A stretch of DNA of 64,000 nucleotides from Mercurialis annua (lineage: Eukaryota; Streptophyta; Magnoliopsida; Malpighiales; Euphorbiaceae). The stretch's first letter is position 1. Every line of letters begins with the position of its first letter. This document shows, piece after piece, positions 10,778 to 21,520 of this stretch. The notes under the pieces were generated by a model. That model was not told the DNA's origin, ran no database searches, and was given only the letters and a program-made list of their open reading frames with translations. Made by a program: the position numbers and the translations under genes. The DNA lies in the NCBI RefSeq assembly GCF_937616625.2, contig NC_065576.1, positions 8,496,501 to 8,560,500 of the forward strand. The letters are read 5' to 3'.

Positions 10778-11179
10778 TTATTTTTTTACAAGAAACATAA
10801 TATATTTTGAATGAATTCCATTCGATCTGTAAATTTTTTACATGAGAGAAAACTCGAAGCTCAAATTTTAAATGACTGTATATATAAATGGCGTTTATAA
10901 GCAGAAAATTAAACGCCTTAACAATTCATATGGTCCCTGGAAATAATCTATATCTTTTCTTTACATGCATGACGTAGGAACATAAATAATGCATATGGTG
11001 CCTTCTATAATATCGTGATGATGCTACACCACATTTTTAAACTCTAAATGGGTACATGTTTTCTAAATAACAATTTAAGAAATAAATTTAAGGTGATTAA
11101 ATTAATCGGATGGTTTATGTTTATTACAAGCATTGATTTTTATAGGCTATTTGACCATTGAGAAAAGTTGGTGTAGCAA
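10778..11179. other. Intergenic DNA, nothing recognised
   Basis: AT-rich, no sustained coding frame and no clear repeat structure. Confidence 0.4.
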
Positions 11180-11426
11180 ACACTTAACTTCCACCATCTT
11201 AACTTGAAGACGCTCTTCTTTAACACTGCGTCAATGGATTCGTCCTCTTCTCTCTTGTCTTGGACTATCAACAACGCGAGATAACCCTTCTTTTCCGTAC
11301 AGTGGTAATGATATTTTTGTTAGGACCTTGATTTCTTTTTCCGGTCTTAATCTAACCGGTTTTCTTGTAGTTCCGATTTTGCCGCCTTGCGGCGGTGCTA
11401 ACATATTTATCATTTATAAAAAAAAA
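11180..11426 (+). mobile_element. Possible 3' end of a poly(A)-tailed retroposon
   Basis: A compositionally distinct stretch, richer in CCGG words than its surroundings, ends CATTTATAAAAAAAAAAAAA at about 11430, like the 3' tail of a LINE or processed sequence on the plus strand. No domain could be read, and no TSD was identified. Confidence 0.35.
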
Positions 11427-11954
11427 AAAATCAGCTGATTTTTTTTTCCATCAGTCCAAAACAAGCTTCTTAATAATGCTATAAGAAATATATTTTTTTA
11501 CCAGTTGAAATTTTATTACAAGAATATTATACATAGAGTTAATTGCAAAACCTCGGTACTTTATTGTTTCGTTTGGGTTGTGTTAGGCCAACTTTTCACG
11601 AGTAAAAGGCTGCATAATGTATCATAAAAAAAATTATTGGCAGTTTAAATTGCAAATCTCTATCAATTACTTTTTCAGGAATGTAAGAAAAATTAAGTAA
11701 AATTCGTTTTTGTTTTCGTATATTATTGTGCTTTTTTTCACTCGCTTTCTACGTATATGAGTATTTATACTGTTTATTTCTGAAGGTATATATAGATTTC
11801 TTGTAATCGCACACAATAATCTATCAAGTATCAACAACTAAAACAAAGGTCCATTAAAATGTCAGTATCGTAAGCCATAAGCTAACTTATTCAAACCTAA
11901 ACTCGTATTAATTTAAGCATGATGCTATCACATCATTAATAGAAATAAAATATC
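11427..11954. other. AT-rich intergenic DNA
   Basis: No gene or defined repeat seen. Confidence 0.4.
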
Positions 11955-12130
11955 TCCAAAGTGTAGGTAAGTTGGTAAGGCGCTATAGTGACTTAAGTGA
12001 AGTTGTCAGTTCAAACCATGCTAATGCGTACAGCCGGTTCACATGGAAATCATTAACCGGCTTGAATAGGGATTAGTCTGACTATAGAAAATTTAAATGT
12101 TTATTTTATAGTTGAAATCCGTTTAAATAT
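11955..12130 (+). mobile_element. tRNA-derived SINE
   Basis: An A-box-like GTAGGTAAGTTGGTAAGG is followed about 45 nt later by the B-box-like CAGTTCAAACC, the internal Pol III promoter of plant SINEs. The body then has a CCGGTT/AACCGG hairpin and GGGATTAGTCTGAC, which resembles the GGATTAGTC block of plant SINE bodies. TSD not resolved. Confidence 0.65.
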
Positions 12131-12562
12131 TAAAAAAAGAAATATAAACAAGATGATAATTTTTTTCTTTATTTTCTTTCTTCATCACTTACCACATTTA
12201 GCTGTCGGCACAAGTTTCACCCTTATAAAGAAATAAAAGAAAATACTCAAAACCTTGGTGTAATTTACAGAGGAAGAAAATAAGGTTGCTTCTTCAACTA
12301 GGGTTCGTTGTCGGAAGGACCATGCACTTTCTGTAATCAATTAATGAAGCAGGTTTAGTTAATTAAATTTAATAAATAATTGAGAGTGATATAATAATTT
12401 GGCTAAAAAAAAAAAAAAGAATTTAAGTCATAGTTGTGGTGTCAGCTAAACAACTTCGTTGCTTCCTCCATTAAGTTTCTACCCAATACATCTAAACTCC
12501 GACTTTCTCTGTTTCTTCATGCCACGTATGTAAATTCTGATTTTCCATTTCCAATAAATAAT
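12131..12562. other. Intergenic DNA, nothing recognised
   Basis: AT-rich with short A runs. No gene is supported. Confidence 0.4.
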
Positions 12563-12571
12563 AAAACCCTA

Positions 12572-12748
12572 CACCAACGGAGTTGGTACGAATGATAAAC
12601 GGCTTACTATCATTTAAGTAAAGTTTCGGATTCGAATTTTGTAAATATAGAAATTTTCTGCTGGCAGATCCATCTACCATGTCAGGTGCGTGGGGGTCGG
12701 ATTCAGATTAGTCAGGACGAAATTCTAAAAACTGGATGAGCAACAAAA
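12572..12748 (+). mobile_element. tRNA-derived SINE, second family member
   Basis: A-box-like ACGGAGTTGGTACGA, B-box-like GGATTCGAATTTTG, then GGTCGGATTCAGATTAGTCA and an A-rich end. AAAACCCTA occurs on both sides (12563-12571, 12749-12757) and is a plausible 9-bp TSD, partly A-rich. No coding capacity. Confidence 0.65.
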
Positions 12749-12757
12749 AAAACCCTA

Positions 12758-13107
12758 ATATTTTATGTTAAACAAATTTGTTTGAGTAACGAATAATTGG
12801 CAAGGTTTGTCCGAGTTCATATAGAGACAATAAACGTCAAAAGATATCAAGGAGATTTTCGATAGTCACTGTAATTGTCAAGTTGGTATATGTGGGTAGA
12901 AAATTAGAGATAAAATAATAAATTAATAAAGAATGAAAAAAAAAATAAGTTATGTTCATTAATATTTGGATAATTAATTCTTACCTTTTTCCTATTTACA
13001 GTTTGATTATTGAACTTCAATGTGTTATAAATTAATTATGTCAGAATCTATCTTAAGGTGTGCAGTCTATTATAAACTCTAATTTAAGTTTAATTGATGT
13101 ATAAATA
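12758..13107. other. Intergenic DNA, nothing recognised
   Basis: AT-rich; no coding region or repeat structure noticed. Confidence 0.4.
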
Positions 13108-13331
13108 GAGAGATTTTTAGGTAGACTCAGTCTACCACGTCATCCGTGCACTAACCTATCACATTATAACACGTCATTAAAATAATGGCACTATCGTAAT
13201 TTTATTTATTACTTATTTACACTTTTTAATAGGAATATTACGATAGTGCCATTATTTTAATGACGTGTCATAATATGATAGGTTTAGTCTACAGATGACG
13301 TGGTAAACTGAGTCTACCTAAGAATTTCTCC
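13108..13331. mobile_element. MITE with long inverted arms, 224 bp
   Basis: Arms of about 95 bp: the left contains TAGGTAGACTCAGTCTACC and the right its near-complement. The 8-bp repeat TATAAATA flanks both sides (13100-13107, 13332-13339), fitting a hAT-type MITE. Almost the whole element can fold into one hairpin. Confidence 0.8.
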
Positions 13332-13984
13332 TATAAATAATATATATGTTTTTAATTGACTAATTTATTATTATAGTTTTAAAATTTATATTAAATTACT
13401 CTAAAAATTAAGTACTTTTAAAAATATTAACTTTATAATAGAAAATAAAATAAAATAACTTGTTTGTGAAAATTAAGAACGAGTATAACTTGAAAATTTA
13501 GGTAAATTTGAATTTGAAATATATTTCTACAAATAATAACTTGTATAATAAATAAATAAACACTTCTCCCATTCCATTTAGGAAGTTCCTTTCTCATTTG
13601 ACTTAAGTAACAATTTTTTTCTACGCAACTTATAAATAATTGTCAATTAGCACATAAATCAACTTTGAGAAAAAATTGATCAAAATTGGTGGTTATGGTT
13701 AATTAACCTCAATTTTACCCCTCATGAACTTATAAGCTAATTTTTTAAAATGGAGTTAATTAACCATAACCTCCAACTTTACGAATGATTTGCTATAAAA
13801 TTAATTTATATGCTAGTTGTTCATTACTTCTAACTTTTCATAATTTTCAAATACAAAGCAAGCAAATGAGATACCATAATTGCATGTGTTCCACCTTCCC
13901 ATTAATCTCCAAAACAAAAGGAAAAAAAAACTAAACGAAGTTTTGAGGTCTTATTCAATAAAACGTTGCATTTTTTAAAAAAGA
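13332..13984. other. AT-rich intergenic DNA with a small inverted repeat
   Basis: Around 13640-13800, imperfectly complementary stretches (GGTTATGGTTAATTAACC and GAGTTAATTAACCATAACC) suggest another eroded fold-back element. No gene seen. Confidence 0.4.
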
Positions 13985-14200
13985 AACATCAAGTCTTCCA
14001 AGCAAACGGACAGTGCAACACAATGTGAATACTTGATTCGATATGATAGCATAAAGAACAAGCTATAAAGTCTGGATTCATAATACCTCTCAAAATCAAA
14101 AAAGCATTTGAAGAAATACAATCTTTAAACAATAACTAACAAAGAAACTTAGTTATATGAGGCATTAACATCTTCCAAAATTTTGGAACTGTTACGGTTA
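13985..14200 (-). pseudogene. LINE fragment, C-terminal zinc-binding (zf-RVT) region
   Basis: The minus strand reads FLILRGIMNPDFIACSLCYH followed by ESSIHIVLHCPFAWK, the C-x2-C...H-x4-C pattern found after the reverse transcriptase of plant L1-type LINEs. Short, with stops on either side; a dead fragment oriented against the LINE that starts at 14290. Confidence 0.65.
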
Positions 14201-14289
14201 AATTAATAAAAAAATCAATTATTATCAATTTATTCTTCGATTCATGATCAAGTACTCAAAGCATTACACAAAAACAATACATTATATCA

Positions 14290-15339
14290 TGAGAAGGAGG
14301 GAGGCAGGAATAGTGACCAGCGAGACATTGAGTTGTTTAGAGATACAATTGATATGTGTAGCCTAACCGACTTAAGCTTCTATGGTTCAACCTTTCTTTG
14401 GACAAACAAACGAGCGGGAGACCGTCATATTCAAGTTAGACTTAATAGATCTTTAGCTGATTCAAAGTGGCAAGATAGTTATCCTAATTTTCACGTTTCT
14501 CATCCTGATAGAGTCCAATCAGATCATTTCCCCATTTTATAGCGTACAGAGGAGGAGAAGAACTAGATTGGCTCAAGACAGTTTAGGTTTGAGCAATTTT
14601 GGACGAAGCATGAGGGCTTCGACTCGGCAGTGTTCTAGGCTTGGGAAAGGGGAGGAGTTATAGCTGATTTTATGGGTAAGTTGGAATCATGTGGCTCAAT
14701 GTTAAAAGAATGGGCATATCACAATGTTGGGAGTATTAGACACAAGCTTAAGAAGAATATGGCTTCTCTTAAGAATCTGCATGGTAGAAGCGGGTTGGTT
14801 GACCATGATGGAGCTGTTACCGCGAATCAAATTGAAATAGATTATCTTCATCTTTGGGAGGAAATTAGTGGAAGCAACAATCCCAAGCAGATTGGCTTCA
14901 AGCAGGGGACCTCAATACCAATGTTTTTCATCAAAAAGCCTCTAATCGGAGGAAAAAACAACCTCATTCATAGACTAAGAGATGATTACGTTGGATGGCA
15001 TTCTAGTGAGGTTATTCCAGCTCTAGTTTTGAATTTTTTCCAAGATTTATTATCTTACTTAAACCCATCAAACCAAGAGGAAGTCCTTGAGTCTATCGAC
15101 TCAACTATCACCAAGAGCAGTTGTACGTGATTCAATAACCATTTCGGGCAGAAGAGGCTTGGGTTGCCCTTAATCAAATGGGAAAGCCTTGGGTCCAGAT
15201 GGTATACCAGCTGTGTTTTATAATACATATTGGAGAGTTGTTGGTGATGACGTTACAAAATTATTCTCAAATTTCTTGAGGATGGTATCATGCCTGAAGA
15301 GATGAACCATACCAACATAGTTCTTATTCAGATGGTTGC
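14290..15339 (+). pseudogene. LINE pseudogene, part 1: endonuclease end to start of RT
   Basis: First of three pieces of one L1-type LINE. It opens in the apurinic-like endonuclease (ELFRDTIDMCSLTDLSFYGS, then FLWTNKRAGDRHIQVRLNRS) and reaches the conserved SDHFPIL near 14520-14541. The linker region and the RT entry motif KALGPDGIPAVFYNTYW (around 15183-15234) follow. Several frameshifts and stops are present. The piece ends at the 5-bp target GTTGC (15335-15339), where the gag-only LTR element inserted; the reading resumes at 21521. Confidence 0.85.
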
Positions 15340-16932
15340 TGTTGGCAAATAATCGCAAGTGTACGATATCGCGCAAGTAATATAACTTGAAAGACCAAGT
15401 GTCGATCCCACAAGGAACAATGGATTAAACAACTAATTTCAAATATTCTTTAATTGGCTAGTAGAAAAATAAATGGATTTGTGTAAACTAAATAAAATCT
15501 AACTTAAATCAACTTCAAATAATTAAACTAAAAATCTAAAATTAAACAAATAAATTAAGATTTAAACAATAATGATAAAAAGTTTAAGGATTGATAATTC
15601 CAAATAAACTAGTAAAAGAATGGATTAAAATTTATCTAGTGATTTTATTATGAATCGAGCTATTCTAATGCACCGAATCCCGCTCTCTCAAGCCTCAAAG
15701 ATTCAAATAAAATCACAACCTAATTAGCTAATCAATTATTAACTTGCTCTCACAATATTAAAACTGAATTAAATAACCAAATTGTAATTATGAAGTAAAC
15801 TCAACGACTACCTAAATTCCAACCCGCTCTCACGGTGTTTTCCTCTAAATTTTTAATTATCTATGTCTATTTAATTAACAATCTCTCAATTAGTTAATTA
15901 AACACAAAATCATGAACTAAGTGATCAAATTAATTCAAGCATTAATCTTAGTAATTAAAACACAATTTTACTCACTTAATAAATCCTAATCCAATTCGAA
16001 AACTAATCTAAGTGTTCATATCAATCCCCGAACAAAGGATTTAGTTACGCATGCTTAAGCTTAAATTAAACAAAGAAGAAGATGAAGAATTAAACATAAT
16101 TAGAACAATAAATACCGGAGTTGTCAATTCGGAAGAATCGTCTAGATTAAACTTGAAATCTTCACAATCGTTCTTTGCAGAAACTAATAATAAACTACTT
16201 ATAAACTGCTGAGAAACAGAAGTTAAAACGTTGTTTTAAGAGAACGAAAATAAAACTAATGTATTATAATAATTAAAACTAGTCTATTACAAGGTCTTTA
16301 TATAGTGGAGGAAGCTATGGAATCTTTTAAGTCGATTTACGAATCGAATTTGAAATAGGAGTTTCGGTTGTAGTCGTAAAAGGAGATTAAGTCCAAGTCC
16401 AATTCTGATTAGGCAAATTTCACCTCTTTCTCGTTCGTACCCTTCATTCTCGTTCGAGACATGCCCAAATTCTTCATGGTTCTCGTTCGTACCTCACTTT
16501 CCCGTTCGAAAAAGCTTTGACCGAGAGAAAATTCTCGTTTGCCCATCCTTGGTTTCGAACGCAACCTTCACATTTTCTCTTGAGTCTCGTTCGAGAATGG
16601 CTTTCTCGTTCGAGACTCAAGCTTTTTCCTCATAGTTCCCGTTCGAGAATTGTGTTTTTCGAACGGGAACAGCTCTTTACTGCACAAGTTTCGTTCGAAA
16701 CTTCTTGATCTTTTTTACGACGTTAATTCCTTCGTCTGCAAGCTACGCTTTTACTCCAATGCTCAATCCATCATTAATTAGCTCCAAATATTCAATTTTC
16801 ACCTAATTTCCACTGAAACACTAACAAACACTATCAAACATAAAAATGCCAAATAATGTATAAAATTAATACTAGATGTGATAAAAACCGAATAAAGTCG
16901 ACCCTAATTATAGGAGTAAAATACTCCTATCA
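15340..16932 (-). repeat. 3' LTR of the gag-only element
   Basis: 1,593 bp. In sense direction it begins TGATAGGAGTATTTTAC and ends TTATTTGCCAACA. TATATAAA at 16297-16304. Differs from the 5' LTR at scattered positions only. Confidence 0.92.
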
Positions 16933-18728
16933 AACCTCCTCTCACTTAACCTTTGCTTGTCCTCAAGCAAGAAATAAATCTTATTCTACAAAAAATGTTT
17001 AGAAATCCTTAGCATATAACTTAACAATAATTCAATCAAAAAAATTCCCAAACCTATGAACAATATGAAAAACAAACTTCTAAAACCGACAATTAAATAA
17101 TGATGCAATCAAATAACAATAATAATTTATGACATAATTCAATATAACAAAGGTTACTAACTCATTAGTACAAGGTCAAATTGAATCACACTTCAAGCTT
17201 CACTATCACTTGCGGGACATGGAAAATAATCAATTTCTCACTTAGGCAAATCATAGCACAATTTAGTAAAAACTAAGCTAATGGCATCAATATATCAATA
17301 ATTAGGGTATATATCAAATAAAAGCTCACAATTTAAAACATGAATACTCACCATAAGCTTGCTCATAGTCCCGGACTCCGCTACTTGATTCGGTAATCAA
17401 CAAAAATCATATGGTCTTTTATTTGGGTTGTAACGTGGCTAAGGTAAAGGGTAGGTAAAAGGATAAAACAAAGGCTAATTATCAACTTAATAGACTATTT
17501 ATTACTACTATTAACTTCTAGGTTGATCTAACTCCGCTTTTGCGTTTTATGTGAACTTTTAACTTTCTTTTCTTTTTGAATTACGCTCTATTCATTGCCT
17601 TTTGCAATCTCAGAATTTTTTCTTTCATTTGAGCTATTACTTGCAAATTTCTATCTCTTTTTTCTTTTTCTTTCAATCTTTTTCAAGGCGCAAACTTAAT
17701 CTTTTAAGCATAATGTAATTCACTTTCTCTTTTCATTAATCTTGAGTTATTAATCACCTATATTCATCATAATCATAACAAATAATATATCAAGTCGATA
17801 AGGTAAACAAAAGAAGTAAAACATAGAACGGTAAATGGGTAAAATATGGTAAAAACAATAAAAAGGCTTAAGGCTCAAATTGGTGTAATCTAGGGGATAA
17901 AGGGTAGTCTATTTAAGTGGTCTAAAAGAAAGGGGTATACCTAATTGCCATAATCATCTAATTGTTGAAAACTCAATCGTGTAACATTAAACGGACACCG
18001 AGCAAGTTCTAGGAATAAAACACGAAGTCAACACTCACAACAAGGAAATTAAGCTCAAAACTCTCAAAAGTGTGTAGTGTTATGCCATAAACTCAATTCC
18101 TATAAAAATTATGCTACTTATGCCAAAAATTTTAAAAACGACTATAAAAATAAACAATCGACATGTCATGAATCCGCATTAAGTTATTCAATTATGTTTC
18201 AACGATTTGAACAAGTCTAAATTTTGAATTCACCCTTATTTCATCGGATTATGTGAACGAATTATTAAGTCATTAAGCAAGCATCGCTTATAAATTGTTG
18301 AATTAAGAAGCCGTGTTCATACATTCATCGATTCGGGAAAATCTAAAATTGACAAATTTTAAAGATAACACCAAATCAACTAACACTTTTTTCAAATATT
18401 AAAGCGATACAAGGCATTAAAATAAACTACAAATATCCTAAAACACCCTAATACAATCTACTAAAACACAAAAACACAAAAAAAACATAATAAAAAAAAC
18501 ACAAACTAAACCTAAGAAAACATAATAATAATAAAATAAATTAAAAATCCTAGCTAAACGATATGTTTTTCCCCCATCCTCACACTATTTCATGCAATGT
18601 CCTCAGTGTAATGAAATAAAAAAATTGAAAAACATGAGTGTAAGATGAAAGGAAAATAATGCCTCTTGGGATTGCCTCCCAAGTGCGCTATAGTTAGAGT
18701 CTAAAGATAGACTCTTCGCGTAAGGTTG
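16933..18728 (-). other. Non-coding interior of the gag-only element
   Basis: No pol homology in any frame. In sense it carries the polypurine tract next to the 3' LTR and pyrimidine/purine-rich runs. CTTGGGAGGCAATCCCAAG just downstream of the gag stop (near 18665-18683) can form a small hairpin. Confidence 0.6.
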
Positions 18729-19763
18729 CTAAAAATAAAACCTAACATGAGGAAGCCGTCTTGGTAGCATCTTTTTCCTCTTTTTCCATGTTGGCTCCTT
18801 CAAATAATACTTTGATGATATAGAGTATGCTTGTATTCTATAGTAGGGAACATGAGGAGTATGAAGCATATTCATATATTTAGTATTATTTCCATCATAC
18901 TCGGAATCAAACCCTTCTAAGAATAGATCTTTGAAATCAAAGGCTTTGTTAAATTCCTCGTAGAGTACCGTAATACCAAATTGCTCTCCACTTTCATTAT
19001 TTAAGCTCATGGATGTTGTAACTGGGTGAAAAAACGGAGTTTCAAGTTCACCATCCTCACACTGTTCTTTTTTGACCTCTACATGTACTTTTGTTGGATG
19101 ATGTTCAACTAAAGCATTGACATATGGAATTTCAGCCATCTCATCCTCACTGTTGATCGGCACATCGTCAACTTGAACCACCTTCGTAACATACGGATTG
19201 TCAAGGGATTTTCCGCTTCGAAGCTCAATCGCTTTTGCTTGCTCTTTTAGATTTGATTCTGTTGTAGATGGTAGACCACCTTGAGCTCTATTTTGAATCA
19301 AAATAGCCAATTGATAAATTTGCGTCTCAAGACGGTGGTTGACGGCGGCTTGATTTTTTAAACCGGTTCTCACCTCCTCAATTAATATCTCAATCTTGCT
19401 CCCTTCATCCACATTCCAATTTTGCTGAAAACCCGATGATTGTTGTGGTTCATTGTCAAAGTTGGAATCGAAATCCCATTCGTTTTGATATGGGTGATAA
19501 CTTGAATTAAAGTTAAAGTTTTCATTGGAGTTCTCCCAAGTATCGTTCCAACCATAAGTTTCACTAGTTTGCCATTGATCACCCATATAGTTGGCATGTC
19601 CATTCCAATCTGGATAGAGTGCATGACACTTAGCTCGAATATGACCAAAATCCCCACAAATTTCAAAGTTATACTGAAAATTTTGGTACTGCATATAATT
19701 TTGATTCCATGCCATTACTCTTTTCAGAATAGGTACATCAAAAAAATGAGGATAAACCAACAA
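18729..19763 (-). CDS. Gag-like protein of the gag-only retrotransposon
   Basis: 344 codons. A degenerate zinc knuckle sits near the N-terminus (C36-x4-H41-x4-C46, in ICGDFGHIRAKC). It is followed by an N/Q/W-rich region typical of plant Ty3 gag tails (NWNVDEGSKIEILIEEVRTG), a coiled, glutamine-containing stretch (about 120-165) and the conserved AIELRSGK motif. An acidic C-terminal half follows. Translation may start at the internal MAWNQNYMQ (residue 17). The expected capsid domain N-terminal to the knuckle is missing, so this is a truncated or reorganised gag. No pol frame follows in the 1.8 kb between its stop and the 3' LTR. Likely role: RNA binding or packaging in particles built with a partner element. 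Confidence 0.7.
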   Translation of the reverse strand: MLVYPHFFDVPILKRVMAWNQNYMQYQNFQYNFEICGDFGHIRAKCHALYPDWNGHANYMGDQWQTSETYGWNDTWENSNENFNFNSSYHPYQNEWDFDSNFDNEPQQSSGFQQNWNVDEGSKIEILIEEVRTGLKNQAAVNHRLETQIYQLAILIQNRAQGGLPSTTESNLKEQAKAIELRSGKSLDNPYVTKVVQVDDVPINSEDEMAEIPYVNALVEHHPTKVHVEVKKEQCEDGELETPFFHPVTTSMSLNNESGEQFGITVLYEEFNKAFDFKDLFLEGFDSEYDGNNTKYMNMLHTPHVPYYRIQAYSISSKYYLKEPTWKKRKKMLPRRLPHVRFYF

Positions 19764-19903
19764 ATATCAAATTTTATGCACACCCAAAAACAAGAACACC
19801 CTACGTAAAATCCAACAAACACAAAATATCAAATAAAAAAACAGAAAATAAAGGCTAACACAATCAAGAATATAATACTCTTAATTTATTAAGTACGCAA
19901 TTG

Positions 19904-19921
19904 TCCCCGGCAACGGCGCCA
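19904..19921 (-). other. Primer-binding site complementary to tRNA-Asp
   Basis: TGGCGCCGTTGCCGGGGA on the minus strand, 6 nt inside the 5' LTR edge at 19928. This is the tRNA-Asp-type PBS known from plant Athila/Tat Ty3 elements, and it fixes the element's orientation. Confidence 0.88.
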
Positions 19922-19927
19922 AAAACT

Positions 19928-21520
19928 TGTTGGCAAATAATCGCAAGTGTACGATATCGCGCAAGTAATATAACTTGGAAGACCAAGTATCGATCCCACA
20001 AGGAACAATGAATTAAACAACTAATTTCTAATATTCTTTAATTGGCTAGTAGAAAAATAAATGGATTTGTGTAAACTAAATAAAATCTAGCTTAAATCAA
20101 CTTCAAGTAATTAAACTAAAAATCTGAAATTAAACAAATAAATTAAAGTTTAAACAATAATGATAAAAAGTTCAAGGATTGATAATTCCAAATAAACTAG
20201 TAAAAGAATGAATTAAAATTTATCTAGTGATTTTATTATGAATCGAGTTATTCTAATGCACCGAATCCCGCTCTCTCAAGCCTCAAAGATTCAAATAAAA
20301 TCACTACCTAATTAGCTAATCAATTATTAACTTGCTCTCACAATATTAAAACTTAATTAAATAACTAAATTGTAATTATGAAGCAAACTCAACGACTACC
20401 TAAATTCCAACCCGCTCTCACGGTGTTTTTCTCTAAGTTTTTAATTACCTATGTTTATTTAATTAACAATCTCTCAATTAGTTAATTAAACACAAAATCA
20501 TGAACTAAGTGATCAAATTAATTCAAGCATTAATCTTAGTAATTAAAACACAATTTTACTCACTTAATAATTCCTAATCCAATTCGAAAACTAATCTAAG
20601 TGTTCATATCAATCCTCGAACAAAGGATTTAGTTACGCATGCTTAAGCTTAAATTAAACAAAGAAGAAGATGAAGAATTAAACATAATTAGAACAATAAA
20701 TACCGGAGTTGTCAATTTCGGAAGAATCGTCTAAATTAAACTTGAAATCTTCACAATCGTTCTTTGCAGAAACTAATAATAAACTGCTTATAAACTGCTG
20801 AGAAATAGAAGTTAAAACGCTATTTTAAGAGAACGAAAATAAAACTAATGTATTCTAATAATTAAAACTTGTCTATTACAAGGTCTTTATATAGTGGAGG
20901 AAGCTCTAAAATCCTCTAAGTCGATTTACGAATTGAATTTGAAATAGGAGTTTCGGTTGTAGTCGTAAAAGGAGATTAAGTCCAAGTCCAATTCTGATTA
21001 GGCAAATTTCACCTCTTTCTCGTTCGTACCCTTCATTCTCGTTCGAGACATGCCCAAATTCTTCATGGTTCTCGTTCGTACCTCACTTTCCCGTTCGAAA
21101 AAGCTTTGACCGAGAGAAAATTCTCGTTTGCCCATCCTTGGTTCGAACGCAACCTTCACATTTTCTCTTAAGTCTCATTCGAGAATGGCTTTCTCGTTCG
21201 AGACTCAAGCTTTTTCCTCATAGTTCCCGTTCGAGAATTGTGTTTTTCGAACGGGAACAGCTCTTTACTGCACAAGTTTCGTTCGAAACTTCTTGATCTT
21301 TTTTACGACGTTAATTCCTTCGTCCGCAAGCTACGCTTTTACTCCAACGCTCAATCCATCATTAATTAGCTCCAAATACTCGATATTCACCTAATTTCCA
21401 CTGAAACACTAACAAACACTATCAAACATAAAAATGCCAAATAATGTATAAAATTAATACTAGATGTGATAAAAACCGAATAAAGTCGACCCTAATTATA
21501 GGAGTAAAATACTCCTATCA
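19928..21520 (-). repeat. 5' LTR of the gag-only element
   Basis: 1,593 bp, same length as its partner. Sense TATA box at 20893-20886. Upstream of it (21010-21292) is a cluster of GTTCGA-containing inverted motifs. Downstream (transcribed part) are three GAGAGCGGG-like motifs. Confidence 0.92.
20886..20893 (-). promoter_or_regulatory. TATA box of the gag-only retrotransposon
   Basis: TATATAAA in sense, 628 nt into the LTR, predicting a start near 20860. Heat-shock-element-like words lie 290-400 nt upstream (TTCGAGAA at 21178-21185 and 21230-21237; GAAACTTC at 21285-21292). Confidence 0.6.

Larger units (their letters stand above)
15340..21520 (-). mobile_element. Gag-only Ty3-type LTR retrotransposon (TR-GAG-like), 6.2 kb
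   Basis: Two 1,593-bp LTRs (15340-16932, 19928-21520), each TG...CA in the sense orientation, flanked by the perfect TSD GTTGC (15335-15339, 21521-21525). Sense is the minus strand. A primer site complementary to tRNA-Asp lies at 19904-19921, and a polypurine tract (GAGAGGAGGTT) directly precedes the 3' LTR at 16932. The 3-kb interior has one gag-like ORF and no protease, RT, RNase H or integrase. It would therefore need enzymes from an autonomous relative, perhaps of the Athila/Tat lineage given the tRNA-Asp primer site. Confidence 0.9.

Noticed and set aside
11231..11413. 60-codon minus-strand ORF
   Set aside because: Runs antisense to a poly(A)-ended stretch and shows no domain.
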